Source of the DNA: Halorhabdus sp. BNX81 | GTDB taxonomy: Archaea > Halobacteriota > Halobacteria > Halobacteriales > Haloarculaceae | Direction: 5' to 3' | NCBI RefSeq assembly: GCF_029229925.1 | Contig: NZ_CP107254.1 | Span: 1,612,001-1,676,000 of the forward strand | Length of the DNA stretch: 64,000 nucleotides | In this document: piece after piece, positions 17,810-27,099 of the stretch | Numbering within the stretch: position 1 is the first letter of the stretch | Layout: each line of letters begins with the position of its first letter | Notes under the pieces: generated by a model | What the model saw: only the letters and a program-made list of their open reading frames with translations | Told to the model about the DNA's origin: nothing | The model's database searches: none | Made by a program: the position numbers and the translations under genes

Positions 17810-20005
17810 ATGGGTTCGTGTATCATCTGCGGTACGTCTGTCGAAGGGCACATCTGTGACATCCACGAGGAAGACGCGGTCTTCGAGTTTCGTGGGAGTA
17901 CACCGGAACAGTTGACGCCGGGTCGATACTACCGCGGCACGGTCGACGGCTTCGCCGAGTTCGGCGTCTTCGTCGACATCGGCGATAGTGTCACTGGACT
18001 GTTACACCAGAGCGAGCTGGATAGTCGACTGGAGAGTCTCGACTGGCAACCCGGCGATACCGTTTACGTGCGCGTCACGAACGTGCGCGACAACGGCAAC
18101 GTCGACCTCAGCTGGTCGATCCGCCAGGCCGATGAGGAATTCCGCGGCGTCTTGATCGACGATCCGGACGAGGATCACGAGTTGTTGCCCGAGGAGACAG
18201 ACGAACCGATCGAAGAGGAATCGACACCCGAAGACAGTGCTGAATCAACCGAGACCGAGTCGACGGAATCGAAACCGGCTGAAGCGACTGCGGCCGGTGC
18301 CGTGCGGACGCGTGACGAAGCTCAGACCGGCGGCGGGACCGTCGGCGCGGAAGAATCTGAACCGGAACCAGCTACGGAGACATCGGTCACGAACGAGTCG
18401 GCGGAGGCCGAAGAAACTGCCGACACGGCAGATTCCGAGAGCGAACTAACCGAAACTGAACGCACCCCGGAACCACCGAGCGTCGATGTCGGCGACCTCG
18501 ACGGGTGGGTCGGCGACACCGTTCGGATTACCGGCGAAATCGTCGACGCCCGCCAGACGAGTGGGCCGACCGTATTCGAACTCCGGGACGGCACCGGGAG
18601 TGTCGACTGTGCGGCGTTCGTCGAAGCCGGCGTCCGTGCGTACCCGAGTGTCGAGGAAGGTGCCGTTGTGCAAATCGACGGCGAAGTCCGCGAACGCCGC
18701 GGCGAGCTCCAGGTCGAGACCGAGGAACTGGAACTGTTCGACGAGGACAAACGCGAGGCAGTCCTCGAAGAGATCGAAGCGACGCTCAGCGAACGCGCCC
18801 GCCCCGACGAGATCGACCCGCTCGTCGACGACGAGGCGGTCGCCGCCGAAAGCGAATCGATCCGTGACGTCGTCGGCGAGATCCGGCGGGCTGTCCTCGA
18901 GGACCGGCCGGTGATCGTGCGCCACAGCGCGACGACCGACGGGTACGTCGGGGGCGCGGCGATCGAGCGCGCCGTCCTGCCGCTGGTTCGCGATCGCCAC
19001 GACCGTCGTGACGCGGAGTATCACTACATCGATCGGCGGCCGCTCGAAGGTGACGTCTACGGCCTCGACGACGCGACCACCGACGTGACGCGGATGCTTG
19101 GCGACCGCGAGCGCCACGACGAGAACCTTCCCCTCCTGGTGTTCGTCGCCGTCGGCGGGACCGAGGAGTCCCTCGATGGGTTCGACCTGCTTGACGTCTA
19201 TGACGCCCAGCGGGTGGTCATCGACACCGTCGCCGAACCGGCCATCGTCGAGGCTGTCGACGCGGCACTCGCCCCGCAGGCCGATGCAACCTCGATTGCC
19301 GTCGCCGACGGAACGACGCGTGGGCCGACCGCGAGCGCGCTTGCGGCGACGGTCGGTGCTCACGTCGAGGAAGACGTCCGACCCGATCTGGCGCACCTGC
19401 CGGCCGTGAGTTACTGGGGCGAAGTGCCCGACGCCTACGCCGAGGCTGCCGCCGAGGCCGGCTATGACGGGACGGCCGTCAGCGAGATCCGCGAGGCAGT
19501 TGCGCTCGAAGCCTACTACCAGTCCTACGAGGACAAACGCGAACTCGTCACGGACCTGCTCTTTGGCGGTCGCGAGACCACCGACGCCGACGTCCGCGGG
19601 CTGGCGAGTCACGTCAGCGAGCAGTTCCGTGAGAAACTCGACGTCGCCGTCGAAACGGCCCAGGAGAACCTCGACCGACGCAGTGTCGGCGACGAAACGA
19701 TCGGCGTGCTCGACATCGATCGGTTCACCCACACGTATGACTTCCCGCCCGCCACGCTGCTGCTCGACGAACTTTACCGCCGGAGTGACGATCTGACGGC
19801 GATCGTCGGCGTCGACGAGGACGAACTCCACGTCCGGAGCGGCCACGAACTCGACGTCCGCCAACTCGTCGAGATGGCCGACGAGACCGTCGAAGGGGCC
19901 GACCTCGAACCGCTCAGCACCCGGTCGCATCGCATCGAGTTCCTCGCCGGCCAGCGCTCGACGGTCGTCGACGCCGTGCTCGACGCGATCGTCGACAGCA
20001 TCTGA
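17810..20005 (+). CDS. S1/OB-fold protein with catalytically degenerate DHH (RecJ/Cdc45-like) domain
   Basis: 731 residues. The N-terminus has a zinc-like cluster (CIICG, then HICDIH). An S1 RNA-binding domain (residues ~30-105, GRYYRGTVDGFAEFGVFVDIG) is followed by an acidic Glu/Thr-rich linker (~110-225), a tRNA-anti type OB fold (~225-305, LDGWVGDTVRITGEIVDAR), then a DHH-superfamily domain to the end. In that domain motif I (normally HxDxDG) reads HSATTDG, and the DHH motif position reads VVIDTVAEP, so the metal ligands are largely gone. Nuclease activity is therefore doubtful. Eukaryotic Cdc45 is the known inactive relative; a structural role in replication or RNA metabolism is an inference. 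Starts at ATG 17810. Confidence 0.8.
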   Translation: MGSCIICGTSVEGHICDIHEEDAVFEFRGSTPEQLTPGRYYRGTVDGFAEFGVFVDIGDSVTGLLHQSELDSRLESLDWQPGDTVYVRVTNVRDNGNVDLSWSIRQADEEFRGVLIDDPDEDHELLPEETDEPIEEESTPEDSAESTETESTESKPAEATAAGAVRTRDEAQTGGGTVGAEESEPEPATETSVTNESAEAEETADTADSESELTETERTPEPPSVDVGDLDGWVGDTVRITGEIVDARQTSGPTVFELRDGTGSVDCAAFVEAGVRAYPSVEEGAVVQIDGEVRERRGELQVETEELELFDEDKREAVLEEIEATLSERARPDEIDPLVDDEAVAAESESIRDVVGEIRRAVLEDRPVIVRHSATTDGYVGGAAIERAVLPLVRDRHDRRDAEYHYIDRRPLEGDVYGLDDATTDVTRMLGDRERHDENLPLLVFVAVGGTEESLDGFDLLDVYDAQRVVIDTVAEPAIVEAVDAALAPQADATSIAVADGTTRGPTASALAATVGAHVEEDVRPDLAHLPAVSYWGEVPDAYAEAAAEAGYDGTAVSEIREAVALEAYYQSYEDKRELVTDLLFGGRETTDADVRGLASHVSEQFREKLDVAVETAQENLDRRSVGDETIGVLDIDRFTHTYDFPPATLLLDELYRRSDDLTAIVGVDEDELHVRSGHELDVRQLVEMADETVEGADLEPLSTRSHRIEFLAGQRSTVVDAVLDAIVDSI

Positions 20006-20085
20006 TCGCGGCTGCTTTCTCTTCCGTTCGCTATCGCCCGTAGCGACACGCTTATTCGGGCGAAACGGCGACGTTGAGCCACGCA

Positions 20086-21747
20086 ATGAGCACCGACGCG
20101 CCCGAGGCAGTCGAGGATCCGTTCGAACGCGCCTGCGAGGAGTTGATCGACCGGATCCTGAACGGCGATCTCGACCGCGACGGCCTCGAAGCTGCCAAGC
20201 GGGACGTCTGCTCGAAGCACTCCTCGCCGACGGTGCCGAAGAACTCGGATCTGCTCGACCGTGCGCCGGACGGTCGCCGCGATGAGCTGGCGGCCGTCGT
20301 GCGCCGCAAGCCGATGCGGACGGCCTCGGGCGTCTCGCCCGTGGCGATCATGACTTCACCGGAGAATTGCCCGCACGGGAAGTGTCTCTACTGCCCGGGC
20401 GGGCCGGATTCGGAGTTCGAGAGTGCCCAGAGCTACACCGGTCAGGAACCCGCCGCGGCCCGCGGGGTGCAAAACGACTACGACCCCTACGGACAGGTGA
20501 CGTTGCGGCTCCACCAGCTCCGGAAGATCGGTCACCCGATCGAGAAGGTCGAACTCATCCTGATGGGCGGGACGATGACCGCCCGTAGCCACGACTATCA
20601 GGAGTGGTTCGTCAAGCGGGCACTCCAGGCGATGAACGAGTACGATCCGAATTGCGATCCCGAGCCCTCCGAAACAGAGAGCTTCGCCCAGGACCCCGAA
20701 GCGTATGACTTCCGCTATCTGGAAGATGTCATCGCCGACAACGAGACGGGATCGATCCGCAACGTCGCCACCACCTTCGAAACCAAGCCCGACTGGTGTG
20801 GCCCCGAACAGGTCGACCGGATGCTTCGGCTTGGCGGGACGAAGGTCGAGGTCGGCGTCCAGACCACCTACGAGTCGATCAACCGCGAGATGCACCGCGG
20901 TCACGGCGTCGACGCGAGCATCGAGGCCAATCGTCGTCTTCGGGACGCGGGGTTCAAGGTCGGTTTCCACATGATGCCGGGCCAGCCTGGCATGACCGAG
21001 GAGATGGTCCGGGAGGACTTCCGGCGGCTGTTCGAACGGCCCGAGTGGCGGCCGGACTACCTCAAGATCTATCCGACGCTCGTCGTCGGCGGGACCGTCA
21101 CGTACGATATGCATCGCCGCGACGAGTTCGACCCCCTCACCAGCGAGGAGGCCGCCGAACTCGTCGCGGACGTCAAGCCGATGATCCCCGAGTACACGCG
21201 CCTCCAGCGAGTGCAGCGCGATATTCCGGCCCCCCTTATCGAGGCTGGTGTCCAGAAGTCCAACCTCCGCCAGCTTGCCCGCAAGCGCATGGAATCGCGT
21301 GGCGAGTCGTGTTCGTGTATCCGGTGTCGGGAAGTCGGCCACAGCGACGAGGAACCCGGCGACGTGACGCTGGACGTCGAGAAATACGAGGTTGCCGGTG
21401 GTACGGAGCACTTCATCAGCTTCGAGGATCGCGATCGAGATCTACTAGTCGGGTTCGCACGTCTCCGGTTCCCCGGCGAGGTCGTCCGGCCGGAACTCGA
21501 AGAGGCGGCTGTCATCCGAGAACTCCACGTCTACGGCAGCGAGATCCCGATCGGCGAGGCAGGCGAGGACGGCAGCGACTGGCAACACCAGGGCTACGGT
21601 CGTCGGCTCATCGAGCGCGCGGAGGAACTCGCCGCCGACGCCGGATACGGGAAGATCGCCGTCCTCAGTGGGATCGGCGCGCGCGAATATTATCGCGAGC
21701 AACTCGGGTATCGCCAGGACGGCCCGTACGTGAGCAAGCGGCTGTAA
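20086..21747 (+). CDS. elp3: Elp3, tRNA uridine-34 modification radical SAM / acetyltransferase enzyme
   Basis: 553 residues. The radical SAM domain has the Elp3-type cysteine motif in CPHGKCLYCPGG, and the C-terminal ~150 residues are a GNAT domain with the acetyl-CoA loop QGYGRRLIERAEELA and the terminal LGYRQDGPYVSK. Elp3 builds the carboxymethyl group on the wobble uridine of tRNAs; archaea use Elp3 without other Elongator subunits. A Cys-rich insertion (CSCIRCREVGH) follows the radical SAM part. A TTG at 20074 is an alternative start; the ATG at 20086 is preferred. A run of five T six bases after the stop may end transcription. Confidence 0.96.
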   Translation: MSTDAPEAVEDPFERACEELIDRILNGDLDRDGLEAAKRDVCSKHSSPTVPKNSDLLDRAPDGRRDELAAVVRRKPMRTASGVSPVAIMTSPENCPHGKCLYCPGGPDSEFESAQSYTGQEPAAARGVQNDYDPYGQVTLRLHQLRKIGHPIEKVELILMGGTMTARSHDYQEWFVKRALQAMNEYDPNCDPEPSETESFAQDPEAYDFRYLEDVIADNETGSIRNVATTFETKPDWCGPEQVDRMLRLGGTKVEVGVQTTYESINREMHRGHGVDASIEANRRLRDAGFKVGFHMMPGQPGMTEEMVREDFRRLFERPEWRPDYLKIYPTLVVGGTVTYDMHRRDEFDPLTSEEAAELVADVKPMIPEYTRLQRVQRDIPAPLIEAGVQKSNLRQLARKRMESRGESCSCIRCREVGHSDEEPGDVTLDVEKYEVAGGTEHFISFEDRDRDLLVGFARLRFPGEVVRPELEEAAVIRELHVYGSEIPIGEAGEDGSDWQHQGYGRRLIERAEELAADAGYGKIAVLSGIGAREYYREQLGYRQDGPYVSKRL

Positions 21748-21752
21748 TTCAG

Positions 21753-21757
21753 TTTTT
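21753..21757 (+). terminator. Oligo-T terminator candidate after elp3
   Basis: Five consecutive T residues begin six bases after the elp3 stop codon. Archaeal transcription ends at short T runs without needing a hairpin. The next gene (vapB) has its own promoter 80 bp further on. Confidence 0.35.
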
Positions 21758-21837
21758 GTCCAGGAGCGGAGCACGTCGCTGTGAGATTCGATTCGTTCCA
21801 CGCCAGCAGCTACTGGGTGGGGAAAGGCATATGATGT

Positions 21838-21861
21838 CTGTGCGTGAATATACATGCACAG
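21838..21861 (+). promoter_or_regulatory. vapBC promoter with TATA-spanning palindromic operator
   Basis: The 24-bp segment is an almost perfect palindrome: arms CTGTGC and GCACAG flank GTGAATATACAT, and 10 of 12 symmetric pairs match. Its centre (GAATATAC) is the only TATA-like element upstream of vapB and sits about 25 nt before the ATG at 21873, so the transcript would be leaderless. A protein bound here would cover the TBP site directly, the layout expected for antitoxin autoregulation. Confidence 0.65.
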
Positions 21862-21872
21862 GTGATTGAGCC

Positions 21873-22100
21873 ATGCCAAACATGACGATCCGCGTTCCTG
21901 ACGACCTGAAAGCGTCCCTCGACGAACACCCCGAGATAAACTGGAGCGAGGTGGCCCGCCAATCCATGCGGGAATACCTCGCCCGGCTGAACGTCGCCGA
22001 CGAGATCGCCTCCCGGAGTGAACTGTCCGAGGAAGACGCCCGCGAGTTGAGCGAGGACGTGAAGGCGGACATCGCAGCCCACTACCGTGATGACGAATGA
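21873..22100 (+). CDS. vapB: VapB-type antitoxin (ribbon-helix-helix)
   Basis: 75 residues; a second ATG three codons in (21882) gives 72. The start NMTIRVPDDLKASLDEHP is a ribbon-helix-helix strand and first helix, and INWSEVARQSMREYLARL is the second helix, as in CopG/Arc-type antitoxins. The acidic C-terminal tail (SELSEEDARELSEDVKADI) would wrap the toxin. The stop codon overlaps the toxin start (ATGA), so the two are translationally coupled. Autoregulation through the palindrome upstream is likely. Confidence 0.88.
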   Translation: MPNMTIRVPDDLKASLDEHPEINWSEVARQSMREYLARLNVADEIASRSELSEEDARELSEDVKADIAAHYRDDE

Positions 22101-22507
22101 AGCTGGTCTGTGATACGAACGTCGTCTTCTCCGCGTTGATCGCCGGCGGGAAAACCCGCGAGTTGATTCTCAGTGACCGAACCGATCTCTACGCGCCGGA
22201 GTTCTTCTTCACGGAACTCGACAACCATCGAGCGGAAATCCAGGAGAAGTCCAAGCTCCCGGGGGACGACCTGGACTTGCTACTCGCCATGTTGTTCGAG
22301 GAGACGGATATCGTCCCACGTGAGGAATTCGAACCGGAACTTCAGAAAGCACGCCACCACATCGCCGGAGCCGATCCCGACGACGTTCCGTTTCTTGCCC
22401 TCACCCTTCATCTCGATGTTGACGTCTGGAGCGACGATAGCGACTTCGAGGACCAACGAGCCGTCACCGTCTGGAAGACCCACGACCTCGTCGAGCGTTT
22501 CGACTGA
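22097..22507 (+). CDS. vapC: VapC-type toxin, PIN-domain ribonuclease
   Basis: 136 residues. PIN-domain acidic residues are visible: D6 in CDTNVVFSALI, E40 in FFFTELDNH, D95/D96 in GADPDDVPFL and the terminal WSDDSDF (D113-D116). VapC toxins cleave specific RNAs, often tRNAs. The pair sits between elp3 and rqcH, two genes acting on tRNA and the ribosome; this may be chance insertion into an operonic region, as type II systems move often. Codon use looks similar to its neighbours. Confidence 0.88.
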   Translation: MKLVCDTNVVFSALIAGGKTRELILSDRTDLYAPEFFFTELDNHRAEIQEKSKLPGDDLDLLLAMLFEETDIVPREEFEPELQKARHHIAGADPDDVPFLALTLHLDVDVWSDDSDFEDQRAVTVWKTHDLVERFD

Positions 22508-22554
22508 GCGACCACGAGCGACACGCTTACCACGCGCGCCCGACCAGTCCGGGC

Positions 22555-24672
22555 ATGGACCGCAAGCGGGAACTCACCAGCGTGGACTGTGCCGCACTCG
22601 CCGGGGAACTCCGGGCGTTCGTCGGCGCGTACCACGAGAAATCCTATCTCTACGACGACGATCTGCTCCGCCTCAAGCTGAGCGGCCCGAACTTCGGCCG
22701 GATCGAACTGCTGATCGAGGTCGACGACCCCAAGCGCGTGCACACGATCACTCCGGATCGGGTTCCCAACGCGCCCGAGCGACCGCCGAACTTCGCGATG
22801 ATGCTCCGGAATCGGCTGGAGGGTGCACAACTCGAGAGCGTCGAGCAGTTCGAGTTCGACCGCATCCTCCAGTTGCGCTTCGAACGCAGCGACGACCACA
22901 CGACGATCATCGCCGAGCTGTTCGGCGACGGGAACCTCGCCGTGCTCGACGAGACGGACACCGTCATCGATTCGCTGGAAACCGTCCGGCTGCAATCCAG
23001 AACAGTCACGCCGGGCTCTCAATACGAGTTTCCGTCGGCGCGGTTCAACCCGCTCACCGTCGAGTACGAGACCTTCGTCGAGCGGATGCGACAGTCAGAC
23101 GCAGACGTAGTGCGGACGCTGGCGACTCAGCTCAACTTCGGCGGGCTCTACGGCGAGGAACTCTGCTCGCGGGCCGGCGTTCCCTACAACCAGGCCATCG
23201 AGGAGACCACCGACGCGGAGTTCGAGGCACTGTACGACGCAGTGAATGACCTCTCGACACGACTCCGCGAGGGCGATCTCGACCCGCGACTCTACTTCGA
23301 GACGGACGACCAGGAGACGCCAGTCGACGTGACGCCGGTACCGTTGGTCGAGTACGAAGAGAAGCCGAGCGAGCCCTTCGACTCGTTCAACGACGCCCTC
23401 GAAGCGTACTTCCTCGGTCTGGAACAGGAGCCCGACGAGGAGGAAACCGGATCGAATCGACCGGACTTCGAGGCGGAGATCGAGAAGCAAAAGCGGATTA
23501 TCCAACAGCAGGAAGGGGCCATCGAAGACTTCGAGGAAGACGCCGAGGCCCAACGCGAAAAAGCCGAACTCCTCTATGCGAACTACGATCTCGTCGACGA
23601 GGTGCTTTCGACGGTCCAGGACGCCAGAGCGGCCGAAACACCCTGGGACGAGATCGAGGCGACGCTTTCGGCCGGCAAGGACCAGGGGATCCCGGCCGCC
23701 GAGGCCGTCCGCGATGTCGACGGCAGCGAGGGGACAGTGACGGTGCAGATCGACGACCACCACATCGAACTCGACGCCGATACCGGCGTCGAGAAGAACG
23801 CCGACCGCCTCTACCAGGAGGCAAAGCGCATCGAGGGCAAGAAGGCCGGCGCGGAGGAGGCGATCGAGAACACCCGCGAGCAACTTGAGGCGGTCAAACA
23901 ACGGCGTGAGGAGTGGGAAGCCAGCGACGGGGACGATGGTGACGAAGCGGACGGCGAGAGCGAGGAGGGAGCCGACGTCGACTGGCTGACTCGCGAATCC
24001 ATTCCGATCCGGACGAGCGAGGAGTGGTACGAACGGTTCCGGTGGTTCCATACCAGCGATGGCTTTCTCGTGATCGGCGGCCGAAACGCCGACGAGAACG
24101 AGGAACTCGTCAAGAAGTACCTCGATCGCGGCGACCTGTTCTTCCACACCCAGGCCCACGGCGCGCCGGCGACCATCCTGAAGGCGACCGGGCCGAGCGA
24201 GGCCCCACCCGACGACATCTCGATCCCCGAGTCCAGTCGCGAGGAGGCCGCCCAGTTCGCCATCTCCTACTCGACGCTCTGGAAGGAGGGCAAATATGCG
24301 GGTGACGTCTACTGCGTCGGCCCCGACCAGGTCACCAAGACGCCCGAGAGCGGCGAGTATCTGGAGAAGGGGAGCTTCGCCATCCGGGGCGATCGAACCT
24401 ATTACGACGACACGCCGGTCGGCGTGGCTGTCGGGATTACCTGCGAACCCGAGACGCGTGTGATCGGCGGCCCGCCGAGCGCGATTGCGGGACAGGCCGA
24501 GACTGCGATCGAAGTCGAACCGGGGCGGTACGCCCAGAACGACATCGCCAAGCGACTCTACCGGGAGTTCAAGGGCCGTTTCGCCGACGAGAGCTTCGTC
24601 CGGAAGGTCGCCAGTCCCGACCTGCTCCAGGAGTTCCTCCCGGCAGGTGGCAGCCGGATGGTCGAGGAGTGA
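22555..24672 (+). CDS. rqcH: RqcH/NEMF-family ribosome quality control protein (NFACT)
   Basis: 705 residues, archaeal RqcH length. The N-terminal NFACT-N domain keeps the Asp-Arg pair (D102-R103 in FEFDRILQL), which in bacterial RqcH is needed for tRNA binding and alanine tailing. A central coiled coil runs from ~300-470 with many Glu/Lys/Gln, interrupted by an acidic loop. The NFACT-R domain follows (WYERFRWFHTSDGFLVIGGR, then DLFFHTQAHGAPATI). The protein binds obstructed large ribosomal subunits and recruits charged tRNA to extend the stalled peptide. It is followed after 69 bp by pelA. Confidence 0.93.
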   Translation: MDRKRELTSVDCAALAGELRAFVGAYHEKSYLYDDDLLRLKLSGPNFGRIELLIEVDDPKRVHTITPDRVPNAPERPPNFAMMLRNRLEGAQLESVEQFEFDRILQLRFERSDDHTTIIAELFGDGNLAVLDETDTVIDSLETVRLQSRTVTPGSQYEFPSARFNPLTVEYETFVERMRQSDADVVRTLATQLNFGGLYGEELCSRAGVPYNQAIEETTDAEFEALYDAVNDLSTRLREGDLDPRLYFETDDQETPVDVTPVPLVEYEEKPSEPFDSFNDALEAYFLGLEQEPDEEETGSNRPDFEAEIEKQKRIIQQQEGAIEDFEEDAEAQREKAELLYANYDLVDEVLSTVQDARAAETPWDEIEATLSAGKDQGIPAAEAVRDVDGSEGTVTVQIDDHHIELDADTGVEKNADRLYQEAKRIEGKKAGAEEAIENTREQLEAVKQRREEWEASDGDDGDEADGESEEGADVDWLTRESIPIRTSEEWYERFRWFHTSDGFLVIGGRNADENEELVKKYLDRGDLFFHTQAHGAPATILKATGPSEAPPDDISIPESSREEAAQFAISYSTLWKEGKYAGDVYCVGPDQVTKTPESGEYLEKGSFAIRGDRTYYDDTPVGVAVGITCEPETRVIGGPPSAIAGQAETAIEVEPGRYAQNDIAKRLYREFKGRFADESFVRKVASPDLLQEFLPAGGSRMVEE

Positions 24673-24741
24673 GGGCGTCAAGAGAGCGCGCTCCGACGAC
24701 GAACCAGCAGGCACTTACTCGCCGCACGCTCACTCCGAGAC

Positions 24742-25809
24742 ATGCGCATCGCCGAGCGGGAGCGCGTCGAGGGCGGTCGCGAGCGCCTGACGCTCGTCCC
24801 CGAGAGCCTCGACGACCTCTGGCATCTCACCTACGTGATCGAGCCGGGCGACCGGGTGGCCGGCGACACGACGCGCCGAATCCAACGCAACGACGACCAG
24901 ATGCGGGACACGGGTGGCGAGCGTGAACACATCTGGGCGGCCCTCGACGTCGAGGACGTCGAATTCGCCCGCTTCGCTGATCGGCTCCGGGTCAGCGGCG
25001 TGATCGACGACTGTTCGCGGGAGGATCAACTCGGCCAGCATCACACGATCAACGTCGAGCAACACGACGAACTCGACGTCGAGAAGACCTGGAAGCCCGA
25101 CCAGATGGATCGGATCGAGGAGGCCGTCGAGGCGACCGACGTCCCGGACGTTGCCATCGTGACCGTCGAGGAGGCCCAGGCGTACGTCCACACCGTCGAA
25201 CAGTACGGCACCGAGGAACGGGCGTCGATTGCGGGGCCGACCGGGAAGGGCGAATACGCCAGACCCCGTGAAGAGTTGTTCGGGGAACTCACGGACGTGC
25301 TCAAGCGAACGGACGCCGACGCGATCATCCTCGCCGGCCCGGGTTTCACCAAGCAGGACGCGCTCGCCTACATCGAAGACGAGGCACCGGAAGTAGCTGA
25401 CTCGATCCGCACGGTCGATACAAGCGCCGTCGGCGATCGGGGCGTCCACGAGGTGCTCAAGCGCGGGGCCGTCGAGGAGGTCCAGGAGGAAACCCGCATC
25501 GCCGAGGAGGCGACGCTGATCGACGAGTTGATGGAACGGATCGCGACCGGCGCGAAAGTGGCCTACGGCCCGGATCCAGTGTCTGAGGCCGCCGAGTACG
25601 GTGCCATCGAGCACTTGCTCGTCCTCGATGAACCGCTTCGCCGGGCGCGTGGCGACGGCGACCAGTGGGACATCGATGTCGATCGCGCCATCGAGCGGAC
25701 TGAGCAGCAAGGCGGGGACGTGACCGTCTTCTCACGGGAGTTCGATCCGGGACAGCAACTCTCGAATCTCGGCGGGATCGCCGCGCTGTTGCGATATCGC
25801 CTGAATTAG
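24742..25809 (+). CDS. pelA: Pelota (Dom34) mRNA surveillance / ribosome rescue factor
   Basis: 355 residues with the three eRF1-like domains: the N-terminal Sm-like domain (to ~130), the central domain ([13 protein letters not shown]) and the C-terminal domain ([21 protein letters not shown]). The GGQ peptidyl-hydrolysis motif of aRF1 is absent, as expected for pelota. With aABCE1 and a translational GTPase it splits stalled ribosomes. Being next to rqcH makes biological sense: pelota frees the large subunit with its peptide and RqcH acts on that product. A six-T run (25832-25837) follows the stop. Confidence 0.96.
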   Translation: MRIAERERVEGGRERLTLVPESLDDLWHLTYVIEPGDRVAGDTTRRIQRNDDQMRDTGGEREHIWAALDVEDVEFARFADRLRVSGVIDDCSREDQLGQHHTINVEQHDELDVEKTWKPDQMDRIEEAVEATDVPDVAIVTVEEAQAYVHTVEQYGTEERASIAGPTGKGEYARPREELFGELTDVLKRTDADAIILAGPGFTKQDALAYIEDEAPEVADSIRTVDTSAVGDRGVHEVLKRGAVEEVQEETRIAEEATLIDELMERIATGAKVAYGPDPVSEAAEYGAIEHLLVLDEPLRRARGDGDQWDIDVDRAIERTEQQGGDVTVFSREFDPGQQLSNLGGIAALLRYRLN

Positions 25810-25831
25810 TGATAACGAGCTTCCAAAACGA

Positions 25832-25837
25832 TTTTTT
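25832..25837 (+). terminator. Oligo-T terminator candidate after pelA
   Basis: Six T residues lie 23 bp past the pelA stop. They could end the rqcH-pelA transcript, though the AT-rich stretch could equally serve the promoter of the histidine kinase 45 bp further on. Confidence 0.35.
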
Positions 25838-25880
25838 GATGTGGGTGTGATGCTAAGCCGACGGAGTATACTCACCCGAA

Positions 25881-27038
25881 ATGTCATTCGAGAACCAGCC
25901 GGATTTCGCCAGCCAGGTTGCCGATCTGAATCGATACGGTCAGGCACTCAATAGTTGTGAGAGTGTCGACGAAGTCGTCTCGCTCACACTGGAAGCGGTG
26001 TCGCTGTTGTTTGATTTTCCCTACGCAACGTTCGTCGTGGTTCGAAACGGACATCCGGAAGTCGCAGACAGTACGAACCCCCACTTCGATCCAGGGGACG
26101 AGTCGACGCCGGTGGTGACCCAGGCCATCGACACCGGCGAGACGGTTCGTCGGACGGGAGACGAAGCCGGTGTGGTTGAGGATTCGGACGTAACGGCTAC
26201 GCTTGCCGTCCCGGCGAGTATCGTCGACGAGGTCATCGTGGTGCTGGTCACACGAGCGACATCGGTCGACGAGATCGGCGCCGAACACGCCGAACCGCTC
26301 GAAATTCTCGCCTCCCACGCCGCCACCGCGATCAGTAACATCCGGTCGAGAGAACAACTCGAACGCGCACGAAAGGATCTCGAAACCCGCAAGGAGATGA
26401 TCGAGCTGTACGACCGGCTCCTGCGACACGACCTGGGCAATGATCTGCAAGTGATCTCCGGATTCACTGATTTCGTCGCGGACAGCGTCGACGGTGAAAC
26501 CCTGGAGTACGTCGAACGCATCAACCACGCGGCCGAGGACGCGGCCGACCTCATCGAACGCGTCGGAGATCTCGTCTCCACGCTGGAGGAGGCCGACGAA
26601 CCCGAGCCCAAATCACTCCGGCGAGAACTCGAAGAGACAGTCTCGACTGTCGACACACAGTACGACGATCTCACTGTCGAGTTCGACCCCGCGGACTTCG
26701 AATGCCAGGTGTACGGTGGTGATCTACTCGATTCGGTGTTCACGAACATCCTCTCGAACGCGGCGATCCACAACGACGAACCCGTAACGGTCTCGATCTA
26801 CGCTGAGGAAGTGAATGCGGATGCGGTGGTCGTCGGCCTGGCTGACGACGGTGCCGGCGTTCCCGGGGAGATCCGCGACGAGATCTTCGAGATGGGGCGA
26901 AAGGGGCCGGACAGCGAGGGGACCGGTCTGGGGCTGGGATTCGTCCGCGCGTTGACCGAATCCTACGGTGGGACGGTCGAACTCCGTGAGAGCGACGCCG
27001 GCGGGGCCGACTTCCGGGTCGTTCTCGAGCGCGCCTGA
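25881..27038 (+). CDS. GAF-domain sensor histidine kinase
   Basis: 385 residues, no transmembrane segment, so a cytosolic sensor. Residues ~15-160 are a GAF domain (VSLTLEAVSLLFDFPYATFV). A short coiled coil leads to the H box RLLRHDLGNDLQVISGF with phospho-acceptor H183. The kinase core has the N box NILSNAAIHN, the G1 box DDGAGVPGEI and the G2 box GTGLGLGF. The HDLGNDLQ type is common among haloarchaeal kinases. No response regulator is adjacent, so the partner is unknown; the ligand of the GAF domain is also unknown. Confidence 0.92.
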   Translation: MSFENQPDFASQVADLNRYGQALNSCESVDEVVSLTLEAVSLLFDFPYATFVVVRNGHPEVADSTNPHFDPGDESTPVVTQAIDTGETVRRTGDEAGVVEDSDVTATLAVPASIVDEVIVVLVTRATSVDEIGAEHAEPLEILASHAATAISNIRSREQLERARKDLETRKEMIELYDRLLRHDLGNDLQVISGFTDFVADSVDGETLEYVERINHAAEDAADLIERVGDLVSTLEEADEPEPKSLRRELEETVSTVDTQYDDLTVEFDPADFECQVYGGDLLDSVFTNILSNAAIHNDEPVTVSIYAEEVNADAVVVGLADDGAGVPGEIRDEIFEMGRKGPDSEGTGLGLGFVRALTESYGGTVELRESDAGGADFRVVLERA

Positions 27039-27099
27039 GGGGTGCGTGGCTGACACCCGCGGCGATACTGTTAATCTCCAGCGACGACAACGCCCGGCT

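Noticed and set aside
18446..20086. 546-residue minus-strand frame opposite the DHH protein
   Set aside because: The plus-strand frame has S1, OB and DHH-like domains; the antisense frame has none and is a shadow.
22097..22507. Mobile island around vapBC
   Set aside because: No direct repeats, integrase, tRNA target or change in codon use was seen around the two genes.
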